Under the pieces are notes generated by a model, which saw only the letters and a list, made by a program, of their open reading frames with translations, was not told where the DNA came from and made no database searches. A stretch of DNA of 64,000 nucleotides from Gammaproteobacteria bacterium (GTDB lineage: Bacteria; Pseudomonadota; Gammaproteobacteria; Ga0077554; Ga007554), in assembly GCA_040183005.1 (NCBI GenBank), contig JAMPIW010000004.1, forward strand, positions 62,001 through 126,000, written 5' to 3'. Positions 9,425-20,400 of this stretch are shown in pieces. Within the stretch, counting starts at the first letter, position 1. Every line of letters begins with the position of its first letter. Position numbers and translations under genes: made by a program.

Positions 9425-9898
9425 ATGATGTCTGAAATAATACGTCCAGCCGTGCCGGAAGACCTGGATGCACTGGTGCGGCTGGAAACGGTATTTCCCG
9501 GCGACTGCATCAGCCGGAAAAGTTTCCGGCATCTCCTCGCGCACGGCCATGCCGCGATTTGGGTGTGCGATGGGGGTCAAGGTGTCGTCGGCAACGCCGT
9601 TGTTCTTTACCGTCGGCGCTCCGTCGGCGCGCGTGTCTACTCGCTGGTGGTCGATCCAGCCTGCCAAGGCCGCGGCATTGCCCGTGCCTTGCTCGAAACC
9701 GCCGAACAGGCCGCCGCCGCAAAGGGCTGCATCACCATGCATCTGGAGGTGCGCGCCGACAATGACGCGGCCATACGGCTGTACCGCAAGGCCGGATACC
9801 TGCCGGACGGGCGAGTCGACAGTTATTACGACGACGGGATGGCCGCGCAACGGCTGCGCAAATCCATTGCATTTGCGGGCAAGTCCTCCGCGAGATGA
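9425..9898 (+). CDS. GNAT-family N-acetyltransferase
   Basis: About 157 residues. Seen: MMSEIIRPAVPEDLDALVRL, then the GNAT core YSLVVDPACQGRGIARALLE (motif A with QGRGIA binding acetyl-CoA) and ADNDAAIRLYRKAGYLPDG (motif B, LYxxxGF-like), as in RimI-like enzymes. The open frame begins at a TTG at 9391, overlapping the previous gene; the tandem ATGs at 9425 and 9428 are preferred because family homology begins there. It sits 8 bp behind the DUF2156 gene, itself a GNAT-related fold. Substrate unknown. Confidence 0.82.
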   Translation: MMSEIIRPAVPEDLDALVRLETVFPGDCISRKSFRHLLAHGHAAIWVCDGGQGVVGNAVVLYRRRSVGARVYSLVVDPACQGRGIARALLETAEQAAAAKGCITMHLEVRADNDAAIRLYRKAGYLPDGRVDSYYDDGMAAQRLRKSIAFAGKSSAR

Positions 9899-9912
9899 TA
9901 TACATTATGGCT

Positions 9913-9930
9913 TTAGCCGATTGCGGCTAA
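9913..9930. terminator. hairpin between convergent GNAT and leuS genes
   Basis: Perfect 7-bp stem TTAGCCG / CGGCTAA with loop ATTG in the 39-bp gap between two convergent genes. T-rich sequence follows only weakly (TCTCAATTT on the plus strand), so it is a candidate bidirectional terminator. Confidence 0.5.
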
Positions 9931-9937
9931 TCTCAAT

Positions 9938-12580
<2,643 letters not shown>

Positions 12581-12702
12581 CTATGGTGGGTGGTTTTGCT
12601 GGCTATTATAAGGTTTTGATATGGCAAGGTGCATTTTTTGAGATCGGCGCATGAATACATTAACCATGCTATGGTAATGTAAGATTTCTTACTTTTGAGG
12701 CT

Positions 12703-13218
12703 ATGGCAATGACCCAGGAAAAACACACGCCCGACGAAAAACATGTCCACGCCTATGACCGCATGATGGGGCAGGTGAAGGCATTGATGGCGCATGCTGG
12801 TTACAAGGATATCAGGCATGCTATCGAGACAGTCAAAGAAAAGGCTGTTGAGATCGGCGAGCTGACGCGCGAGGAGGCGGAGCTGATCGGCGATTATCTG
12901 GTCCGTGATGTGGAAGATGCAGGAACGTATCTGGCTGACACCGGCGGTGAGCTAAAGGATTGGTTGCGTTTTGATTTGCAGCTTATCGAAGAACGGTTGC
13001 TGGAGGTGTTTGCAGCAGCGGCGGACCAGACCAAGCTGGAGCTGCTGCTGCTTGCAGAACGCGCCCGGCAGGCTTCGCTCTATCATACCGGCGAGATCAC
13101 CGGCATTGGCACGCTGCAATGCGTCAACTGCGCAAAACAACTGCATTTTCATGCCACCAGCCATATTCCGCCTTGCCCCAAGTGTCATGGGTCGGTTTTT
13201 GAGCGGGCAGCCAAATAG
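12703..13218 (+). CDS. zinc-ribbon protein, DUF1451 (YbeL-like)
   Basis: 171-residue DUF1451 protein, related to E. coli YbeL, function unknown. Seen: a helical, charged N-terminal three quarters (VHAYDRMMGQVKALMAHAG, then repeated amphipathic helices with EEAELIGDYLVRDVEDAG) and a C-terminal zinc ribbon with CVNC at about 138-141 and CPKC at about 157-160, separated by KQLHFHATSHIPP. Frame opens with ATG 12703; ATG 12709 is also possible. Neighbour of leuS as in E. coli. Ends 3 bp from the convergent ammonium transporter gene. Confidence 0.85.
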   Translation: MAMTQEKHTPDEKHVHAYDRMMGQVKALMAHAGYKDIRHAIETVKEKAVEIGELTREEAELIGDYLVRDVEDAGTYLADTGGELKDWLRFDLQLIEERLLEVFAAAADQTKLELLLLAERARQASLYHTGEITGIGTLQCVNCAKQLHFHATSHIPPCPKCHGSVFERAAK

Positions 13219-13221
13219 GGG

Positions 13222-14418
13222 CTAATCCCCGTAACGTGGTTCGGCGCTGATCTTGTGGATACTGAGATCGGCGCCATTGAACTCTTCCTCTTGGGACAGG
13301 CGCAGACCGACCAGCTTCTTTAGCGCGCCATACACAATAAAGCCGCCCGCGAGAGCAATGGTGATGCCGAGCAGTGTCCCCACGATCTGGGAGGCAAGGC
13401 TAACGCCGCCCACGCCACCCAGCGCCTGCATCCCGAAAATCCCTGCGGCGATGCCGCCCCATGTGCCGCACAGCCCATGCAGCGGCCATACGCCGAGCAC
13501 GTCGTCGATCTTCCATTTGTTTTGGGTAAGGGTGAAGGTCCATACGAACAGCGCACCGGCTATGGCGCCAGTGGTAAGTGCGCCCATCGGGTGCATGACA
13601 TCCGACCCGGCGCATATCGCCACCAGTCCCGCCAGTGCGCCATTGTGTACGAAGCCGGGGTCGTTACGGCCCGCGAACAATGCCGCGAGGATGCCGCCGA
13701 CCATGGCCATCAGCGAGTTGACGGCGACCAGTCCACTCACGGCCTCGACGGTTTGCGCGGACATGACGTTGAAGCCGAACCAGCCCACCGCCAGTATCCA
13801 GGCTCCCAGCGCGAGGAAGGGGATGCTGGAGGGCGGGTGCGCTGCTATCGCGCCATCACGCCCGTAGCGTCCGTGGCGCGCACCCAAGAGGAGAACGGCG
13901 CCGAGCGCAATCCAGCCGCCCACGGCATGTACCACCACCGAACCGGCAAAGTCGTGAAACTTGGCGCCGAACTGTTGCATCAGCCAATCCTGGATGCCAA
14001 AGCGCCCATTCCATGCAATGCCTTCAAACAGTGGATAGATCAGCGCCACCAGCAGGAAGGTCGCCGCCAATTGCGGGTAAAACCGGGCGCGTTCCGCGAT
14101 GCCACCGGAAACGATAGCCGGGATCGCTGCGGCAAAAGTGAGCAGGAAGAAAAACTTGACCAGCTCGTAACCGTTCTTTTCTGTTAGCGTCTGTGCGCCA
14201 TGCAGGAAGTCTATACCGTAGGCGATGCCGTAACCAACGAAGAAGTAGGCGATGGTGGACACGGAAAAATCGGTGACGATCTTGACCAGCGCGTTGACCT
14301 GGTTCTTTTTGCGCACCGTGCCGACTTCAAGGAACGCGAAGCCTGCGTGCATCGCCAACACCATGATCGCGCCGAGAAGGATGAACAGTACGTCACTGCC
14401 TGATTTTAAGGTCTCCAT
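13222..14418 (-). CDS. amt: ammonium transporter Amt
   Basis: About 398-residue Amt/Rh family channel that conducts ammonium/ammonia across the inner membrane. Seen: eleven or so hydrophobic helices, N-terminal LGAIMVLAMHAGFAFLEVG, the first pore histidine region DFAGSVVVHAVGGWIALGA, FNVMSAQTVEA, and the second histidine in LGVWPLHGLCGTWGGIAAG. The open frame extends to 14502, but ATG 14418 (METLKSGSD) has a good ribosome site (AGAGGGTGGCT) and gives the family start. No glnK/PII gene is adjacent. The C-terminal tail is cytoplasmic. No clear sigma-54 site upstream. Confidence 0.93.
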   Translation of the reverse strand: METLKSGSDVLFILLGAIMVLAMHAGFAFLEVGTVRKKNQVNALVKIVTDFSVSTIAYFFVGYGIAYGIDFLHGAQTLTEKNGYELVKFFFLLTFAAAIPAIVSGGIAERARFYPQLAATFLLVALIYPLFEGIAWNGRFGIQDWLMQQFGAKFHDFAGSVVVHAVGGWIALGAVLLLGARHGRYGRDGAIAAHPPSSIPFLALGAWILAVGWFGFNVMSAQTVEAVSGLVAVNSLMAMVGGILAALFAGRNDPGFVHNGALAGLVAICAGSDVMHPMGALTTGAIAGALFVWTFTLTQNKWKIDDVLGVWPLHGLCGTWGGIAAGIFGMQALGGVGGVSLASQIVGTLLGITIALAGGFIVYGALKKLVGLRLSQEEEFNGADLSIHKISAEPRYGD

Positions 14419-14473
14419 AGCCACCCTCTGCTGAAAATGGCTAATGATACCTTTTGTGCCACGAATCCGCAGC

Positions 14474-14515
14474 CTAAAAAACAACGGGCCAAGCGTGTAC
14501 AAAGCTTGGCCCGTT
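14474..14515 (-). terminator. Rho-independent terminator of bfr
   Basis: Perfect 12-bp stem at 14483-14494 and 14504-14515 (AACGGGCCAAGC and its complement) with a 9-nt loop, followed on the minus strand by GTTTTTT. It lies 51 bp after the bfr stop and before the amt gene on the same strand, so it separates the two transcripts. Confidence 0.85.
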
Positions 14516-14565
14516 CAGTGCGGCATTGTCAGGGAGCTCGCGCAACCCTGAACCACAGGGGTGGA

Positions 14566-15030
14566 TTACATTTGAGATTGCAGGTAGTTGTGTATGCCGA
14601 CTTTCTGAATCAAGTCCAGTTGGGTCTCCAGCCAGTCGATGTGTTTTTCAGTGTCTTCGAGCAACTCCTGGAAAAGTGCCTTGGAAACATCGTCTGGCTG
14701 CGTGCGGCAGTATTGAAGCGCCTCGATAAGCAGTGGCCTGGACTGGGTTTCCAGCGCCAAGTCCAGCTTGAGCTGTTCTTCGACGTTTTCACCCACGTTG
14801 AGCTTGTGCAGGTCTTGCAGGTTGGGCAGGCCTTCAAGAAACAGAATGCGGTCCATCAACTGCTCAGCGTGCTTCATTTCCTCTATGCTTTCGGCGCGGA
14901 TTTTCTCGGCAAGCTTCTTGAAGCCCCAGTTCTCCTGCATCTTGTAATGCATGAAATACTGGTTAATGGCGGTGAGCTCGCAGGTGAGCTGCTGATTGAG
15001 GTAAGCGATAACCTTTTTGTCGCCTTGCAT
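14566..15030 (-). CDS. bfr: bacterioferritin
   Basis: 154-residue haem-containing ferritin that oxidises Fe2+ and stores iron in a 24-mer shell. ATG 15030 is the start because GGAGG lies 8 nt upstream; the longer frame to 15045 uses a TTG inside that site. With this start, numbering matches E. coli Bfr: ferroxidase ligands Glu18, Glu51, His54, Glu94 and His130 and haem ligand Met52 are all present. Position 127, normally Glu, is Thr here (EDTEKHIDWLE), although Glu125 and Glu128 are close. Followed by a strong terminator. No Bfd gene nearby. Confidence 0.94.
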   Translation of the reverse strand: MQGDKKVIAYLNQQLTCELTAINQYFMHYKMQENWGFKKLAEKIRAESIEEMKHAEQLMDRILFLEGLPNLQDLHKLNVGENVEEQLKLDLALETQSRPLLIEALQYCRTQPDDVSKALFQELLEDTEKHIDWLETQLDLIQKVGIHNYLQSQM

Positions 15031-15178
15031 AGCTGGATCCTCCAAATTAAATGTGGCCTAGCATAACAGTAAGAAGGGAAGAGTGGCTAGGAGCCTGGGC
15101 GCAGCAGCGTGTTGCATGCCCTCCGAGCACGCCGTATATTGTGGTCAATAGATAAGGCGCAACGAGCGCGGGGGTTTA

Positions 15179-15622
15179 ATGAAGAGATTGAAATGGCTGG
15201 CGGCGGTTGTGCTCTTGAGCTTCGCCAGGATCGTGGCGGCGGACTCAATCGAATCGCTGAAAGAGTTGGCTGCGCAGGGTGATGCCGCAGCTCAGCTCGG
15301 TGTTGGGGCGATGTATGCCATCGGCCAAGATGTGCCGCAGGATTTTGCCGAGGCCGTGAAGTGGTACCGCAAGGCCGCAGAGCAAGGAAACTCAGGGGGC
15401 CAGTTTAGCCTCGGGTTGATGTATCAAAATGGCCGGGGCGTATCGAAGGACTTCGTTCAGGCGCACAAGTGGCTTAATCTGGCCGCCGCACAGAAATCCG
15501 GCGAATTACAGGAAAAAACCGCAGCCCTGCGCGATGAACTGGCAAATCGCATGCTTCCTGAACAGGTTGCGGAGGCGCAGCGACTGGCGCGGGAGTGGAA
15601 GCCAACGGAGAGTAAGAAGTAG
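15179..15622 (+). CDS. exported Sel1-repeat protein
   Basis: 147 residues. Seen: a signal peptide (MKRLKWLAAVVLLSFARIVAA, cleavage about residue 21), then Sel1-like tetratricopeptide repeats: LKELAAQGDAAAQLGVGAMY, GQDVPQDFAEAVKWYRKAAE and QGNSGGQFSLGLMYQNGRGV, and a half repeat VQAHKWLNLAAAQ, ending in a charged helix. Sel1 repeats are protein-binding scaffolds; a periplasmic adaptor role is inference. Monocistronic. Confidence 0.85.
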   Translation: MKRLKWLAAVVLLSFARIVAADSIESLKELAAQGDAAAQLGVGAMYAIGQDVPQDFAEAVKWYRKAAEQGNSGGQFSLGLMYQNGRGVSKDFVQAHKWLNLAAAQKSGELQEKTAALRDELANRMLPEQVAEAQRLAREWKPTESKK

Positions 15623-15872
15623 CTTGGCTCTATCAGCGCATGTTCCGCATCCATCAGGCATTGCTTCACGGGGAAACGGCTGGTTAAGGAATTGGCGCTG
15701 GCGGGTATCGCCCGATGGTGGCTGTTAATCACTACCTGAAGGATGTATACCAGCCTTTAATCAACGGTTCATGGTGTCGGCGGCAGACACGGGCAGTGCG
15801 TTTGCACTGCTGGTTGATGGTCGCCTGGGTACTCTCTTGCGCGAGCGTTTTGAACGGATGGCTGGATTTTCA
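15623..15872. other. intergenic region, no recognised gene
   Basis: Between the Sel1 gene and the defence-like locus. Short plus-strand frames are present (for example MVSAADTGSAFALLVDGRLG from 15771), interrupted by stops; this may be a decayed gene, but I cannot name it. No repeat or RNA recognised. Confidence 0.35.
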
Positions 15873-15957
15873 CTAAAGACGCCCCAAGCGAAAAAGTTCT
15901 CCAGAGAAACGAACAAGATCTTGCATCTCTCTCGCGTCTTTAATTGCGATAATCATC

Positions 15958-16614
15958 TCACCAGGGGGGGCGAAGGATGGCATGGCTCAGCGGCGGCGAG
16001 GCGTCGTGGCTCGACACAAGAAAGAACCACACGAAACCACCAAACACAAATCGATACGCTATGTGCCCGGCGAGATTTAGCCGCTTGGGCGGCATTATGA
16101 TCTGGGTAAAAGCTTCGTCTTCAACCTTGATGCCAAACATCAAGCATCCATAATGAAATGGGCGGCCTGGGTCTCCTCGCAGCAATAACTGGCGAAGGAT
16201 TTCGGCGTGCTTGCCAAGCCCCACGTTTTCAAAAAACGGAAGACTCGAAACTCCGGCGCGCCATAGCACCGAAAGCTGGAGCAAGCGAAATTTGGCATAG
16301 TCGAGGCCGCCAACATAAACCCGGCTCCCCTCCCGTCGATGGGAAAGCTCCACGCCACCTTTCAGGGCCAAGCTGGCATATCGCTCCCACCCTGAAAATA
16401 ACCCTTCGCACTCTCCACAAAGCAGTGGTTCGTGAACCCCTTTTTGGGCAAGTGAGTTGCTTTGCTCTGGAATACCCGACAGAGCATGAAAGCGATGTTT
16501 GTCATCGTATAACGATTTATACAAGAACTCGGGGATGATGTGCGAATTCATTAGTTTCCGCGGTCGATGGCAAAGCGCGCACGACATGGCAGGCTCTAAC
16601 GATCCGTTTCCCAT
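15958..16614 (-). CDS. zinc-finger/HNH-like 'SHIIPE' protein, probably frameshifted at its end
   Basis: 218 residues as read. Seen: CALCHRPRKLMNSHIIPEFL near residues 12-31, then LLCGECEGLFSGWERYA; the CxxC - SHxIPE - CxxCE pattern resembles a degenerate HNH nuclease or zinc site found in accessory, defence-associated genes. The frame ends in LRPPW directly after a run of seven C on the coding strand (15964-15970). One base fewer would continue as GEMIIAIKDAREMQDLVRFS to a stop at 15873, a plausible natural C-terminus of about 30 residues. So the gene is likely frameshifted, or switches at this tract. Starts 7 bp after the TIR gene. Function is inference. Confidence 0.7.
   Translation of the reverse strand: MGNGSLEPAMSCALCHRPRKLMNSHIIPEFLYKSLYDDKHRFHALSGIPEQSNSLAQKGVHEPLLCGECEGLFSGWERYASLALKGGVELSHRREGSRVYVGGLDYAKFRLLQLSVLWRAGVSSLPFFENVGLGKHAEILRQLLLRGDPGRPFHYGCLMFGIKVEDEAFTQIIMPPKRLNLAGHIAYRFVFGGFVWFFLVSSHDASPPLSHAILRPPW
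15964..15970. repeat. 7-bp G/C homopolymer at the frameshift of the SHIIPE gene
   Basis: Seven consecutive G on the plus strand. A change of one base switches the SHIIPE protein between a 218-residue form and one with a longer, sensible C-terminus. Could be a slippage (phase-variation) tract or a sequencing indel. Confidence 0.55.
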
Positions 16615-16621
16615 CGAGTTC

Positions 16622-17014
16622 TCAGTTCATCGCTTCAAGCAGTTCGCCTACCACCTGCTCCAAGCCTTTGCTCGAAGACGTTGCTAGCCGGTCGGCGAGC
16701 AGGGGCGAATACCGGAGCAGAGTGGCAGCATCGATGTTGTGCCATACCGGGAGAATTACTTTCCGACCATCCATCTCGCGTGCCATCAGCCCATCGAGCT
16801 CCTTCTGCGGCCATTCTTTGTTCAGGAAGGCGGGACTGATAACCACCACTCCGTACCGAGAGCGTGCGAGGCCTCCATCGATGGAACGTCGCAAGCTATC
16901 GCCCACACAAAGCGTGGACTCGTCAAACCACACCCGAAGTTTCCGGTGTTTCAGCTCTTGAGCAAGAGGGCGAGCGAAATCTTCCTTATCCTCTGACGCA
17001 TGGGAGACAAACAC
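16622..17014 (-). CDS. TIR-domain protein (3' open part of a disrupted gene)
   Basis: 130 residues from a GTG at 17014, almost exactly one TIR domain. Seen: FVSHASEDKEDFARPLAQEL (beta-A), VWFDESTLCVGDSLRRSID (box 2 region), GVVVISPAFLNKEWPQKELD with the glutamate that acts in NAD-cleaving TIR domains, and LPVWHNIDAATLLRYSPLLA. Bacterial TIR domains commonly deplete NAD+ to abort phage infection. The GTG follows directly after an in-frame TAG (17018-17020), with upstream coding sequence reading into it, so the native protein was longer. Whether this truncated frame is translated is unknown. Confidence 0.75.
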   Translation of the reverse strand: MFVSHASEDKEDFARPLAQELKHRKLRVWFDESTLCVGDSLRRSIDGGLARSRYGVVVISPAFLNKEWPQKELDGLMAREMDGRKVILPVWHNIDAATLLRYSPLLADRLATSSSKGLEQVVGELLEAMN

Positions 17015-17328
17015 GTCCTATTCAGGATTGGCCGCGTGGAAAGTGGCCGGTTTGGCGTCACTCCTTCTAGGAGATGTCGTGACTCCAAAGCTAGCGCCAG
17101 TTGCACCTGAGATCGCGCCCTGGTCAATCAACCAGTTGTTCACGAATTCCACGTCTTCCGCTGCGGCGCACTGCTCACCGGATACGACTCAATGTTGATG
17201 TCGTACCGAGAAAAAAAGTCGAGCATCTGCGTTCCAGAGAAGCCAGCGCCCCCAGCAAACATCTGGTCCAACTGCTCCTGGATGCGAAGCGGGAGCAGGG
17301 TGTTCCGCACTGGCGAGCTAAGGCTCAT
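17015..17328 (-). pseudogene. N-terminal part of the TIR gene, broken by frameshift and stop codon
   Basis: From ATG 17328 the frame reads RIQEQLDQMFAGGAGFSGTQ, MLDFFSRYDINIESYP and then runs into a stop. From about 17180 a second frame continues GEQCAAAEDVEFVNNWLIDQ, then GATGASFGVTTSPRRSDAKP, reaching a TAG at 17018 whose next codons are DVFVSHASED of the TIR domain. So one gene of about 235 codons carried an N-terminal alpha-helical domain fused to a C-terminal TIR, and now has one frameshift and one nonsense codon. The N-terminal part resembles short N-terminal modules of abortive-infection proteins (AbiJ-type); this is only a visual impression. Confidence 0.65.
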
Positions 17329-17391
17329 ATCGCTTCACCGGATTGGCCCAATTCTATTTCGGCATGATCCACTTTAGCCCTAAGTCAATTC

Positions 17392-17418
17392 AAAAAAAAC
17401 AGGGGCCTACGCCCCCGC
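17392..17418 (-). terminator. Rho-independent terminator of the pyruvate dehydrogenase operon
   Basis: On the minus strand, stem GGGGC - GTAG - GCCCC followed by TG and eight T (complement of A 17392-17399). The stem overlaps the TAG stop codon of the E2-E3 gene. Confidence 0.8.
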
Positions 17419-20400
17419 TTTCCCCGCCACCTTCTGACTCCGCCGCAGTCTCGACAACAACCGCCGCGCCATTTCGCCAAACATTTCAGTTTGGGTGGGG
17501 TGTGGGTGGATGGCGTGCGCGACTTGCTCCAGGGTCATGTTGCCGCTGACCATCATCACCGCTTCGCCGATCAGCGTGTCCGCGTGGTCGGCGAGGAAAT
17601 GCACGCCGATGATGCGGTGGCTGGCCTTGTCGGCGACGATCTTGATCATGCCTTGAGTCTCGGCGGTGATCATGGCTTTGGCGTCGATGCTCATCGGCAT
17701 CTTCACTTCGGCGGCGTCGATGCCCTTGGCCTTGGCTTGCTCCACCGACAGGCCGACGAAGGCGGCCTCGGGGCGGGTGAAGATCACGCCGCAGTCTTTG
17801 TCCTGATCGTATTTGGCGTCCTCGCCCAGGATGTTTGCCGCCGCAACGCGTCCCTGATGGCCGGCGGTGTGGGCGAGCATGTAGCCGCCGATCACATCGC
17901 CTACGGCGAAGATGTGTGGCACGGAGGTACGGCCACGCGCATCGGCCTTGATGACGCTGCCGTCCAGCGCCACGCCGGCGGCTTCCAGCTTGAGCGGGCC
18001 AACCACCGGGCGCTTGCCCGTGGCCATCAGGACGTATTCACAGCCGAGTGACTGGGCACCGCCCTGGTCGTCTTCATAGATGACAGTCATATCACCCGCC
18101 GCGCCCTTGATTTCCTTGATCTTGACCGAGGTGTGAACGGTCAGGCGCGGATCGTCATTGAGGATCGCTGTTAGGTTCTTGGCGATTTCCGGTTCGACTT
18201 CAAACAGGATACGGTCGCGGCCTTCCAGCAGCACCACTTCAGTGCCGAAATCCTGAAAGATTTGCGCCATTTCAAGGCCAATAGCGCCGCCGCCGATGAT
18301 GCCGAGGCGTTTGGGCGCTTTGGTCAGGCCCCACACGGTATCGGATGTCAGTACACCGCCGCTCTTCAGGCCGCTATCGGCCCCCGGAATAGGTGGCACG
18401 AAGGGTGGCGCGCCGGTGGCTATGACTGCACAGCCAAAAGTGATGTGCTCACCCTTGGAGCCGTCACCCAATGGGGCACGGGCATGCGGATCTTTGTTGT
18501 TGCCGGAGGTATCAACAAACAGGCGATGATCGGACTCGAACCAGGCAAAACCCTGGATGACTTTGATCTTCACGCCAGTGTCGGTTTTGAGTGCCATTTC
18601 GCCACGAGTTTCCAACACGTAACGGCGGGTCTTCTCCAGGGCTTCCCAGTTGAGGGTGGCCTTGGTGGTGCCTTCCACGCCCAAGTGTGCGTCATGGGCG
18701 CGGTCGCGGATACGGTCCGCCGCCGCACGCCACGCCTTGGAGGGAATACAGCCGCGCCATAGGCATTCACCACCGGGGAACGGCGAATCGTTAATCATCG
18801 CCACCTTGATGCCATGTTCGGCCAGGTCACGGGCGCAGTCTTCGCCGCCCGGCCCACCGCCGATCACCACCACGTCGTAATCCCAGTTGCCTTCGGGAAT
18901 AGCCGGGCCAACATAGCCGATCCACTCTTCCGGGTGTTCGATATGTTGCTTGAGGGTATTCAAGTACATGGCCGTTTCGGCACCATTGACCACGCGGTGG
19001 TCTGCGGTGATGGTGAGCGGCATACCCTGGTCACCCGCTGTGGCGATGGCCAGGATGGCCGCCGTGCCGGGGGTGGGGATGGCGTCGAAATAACTGACGC
19101 CCAGCATGCCCATATTGGACACCATGAAGGTGGGGTTGGCGTATTCTTCCGGTTTGAGACGGCGTACGCGGGCGCGCGCCACCAGATCCTTCCATGACGC
19201 ATCCAGCTCTTCCAGGCTGCGCGATTCGCAATGGCGCAGCACCGGCACCACCAGGCCGCCGCCATCGGCGGAAACCGCCATGCCGATATCGACAACATCG
19301 CGTTCCACCAGCTTGTCTACCGGCTGGTAGGCCCAATTCATGGTGGGATGCTTCTTCATCGCCAGCGCGCAGGCCTTGGCAATCGCCACGGTGACGGAGA
19401 CGCCCTTTTTCTTGGCGGCCTTGATCAGCGCATCGGGGCGGGCATTGATGGTGACATGGAAGGTCGGCATGGTCAGCGAGGCGGTCATCGACTGGCTTAC
19501 TGCACGCTCCATGGAGGACATGGCCCGGCCATGTCCGGGCACCTGTACTTCTGGCAGAATATGCGCTGCGGGCTGCGCCGCAACTTCTGTGGGACGTTCG
19601 ATGGGCTGGGCGCGCAGTACGTCATCAGCGACGATCACGCTGCCTGCGCCCGTGCCCCGGAGGGTGTTCAAATTCACGTGCAACGCCCCCGCCAGCTTAC
19701 GGGCATAGGGGGTGGCATGCTTGTTGTCGGGTCGGGGTGCGGGCAGGGCGCCAGCCGCCATCTCTGGGGCGCTGACGGGGCGGGAGACCGCCGCCGCAGA
19801 CACCGGAATGGCGGCAGATGCACTTGCAGCAGTAGTAGTTTGCGCAGCGACGCCTGTGACCACTTGTCCCGCCTGCTCCACCAGATAGGCTAACGCACCA
19901 CCCACCGGCACCATGGCGTCCACCGCTGCGAGTGGGCCGGAGAGATAACCTTCACGGAACACCTCAACGTCCATGATCGCCTTGTCGGTCTCAACCTGCG
20001 CGACGATATCGCCGCGCTCGATCTTGTCGCCGGGCGCTTTGCTCCAGCTCACCACCATGCCTTCAGTCATGGTGTCGGAGAGCTGGGGCATTTTGATCAC
20101 GTGCGTCACGCCCGCAGGCTCGTCTGACGCCGCAGGGGCGCTTGGCGTGGGGGTGGCAACGGCGGCTTGGGGGGCAGCAGTTGCAGGGACGTGTGCTTGC
20201 TCAGCAGGCGCCGCCGTGCTTGCGACTCCTTCAGCCGTTGCAACGATATAGGCAATCGCCCCACCTACCGCCACCACGGCGTCCACCGCGGCGAGCGGGC
20301 CGGAGAGATAGCCTTCGCGAAACACCTCGACATCCATGATCGCCTTGTCGGTCTCGACGGTGGCAACGATGTCGCCGCGCTCAATCTTGTCGCCAATCTG

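Noticed and set aside
14419-14482. sigma-54 promoter upstream of amt (TGGCAC-like element)
   Set aside because: A TGGCAC is present on the minus strand, but no GC-containing -12 element follows at the required spacing.
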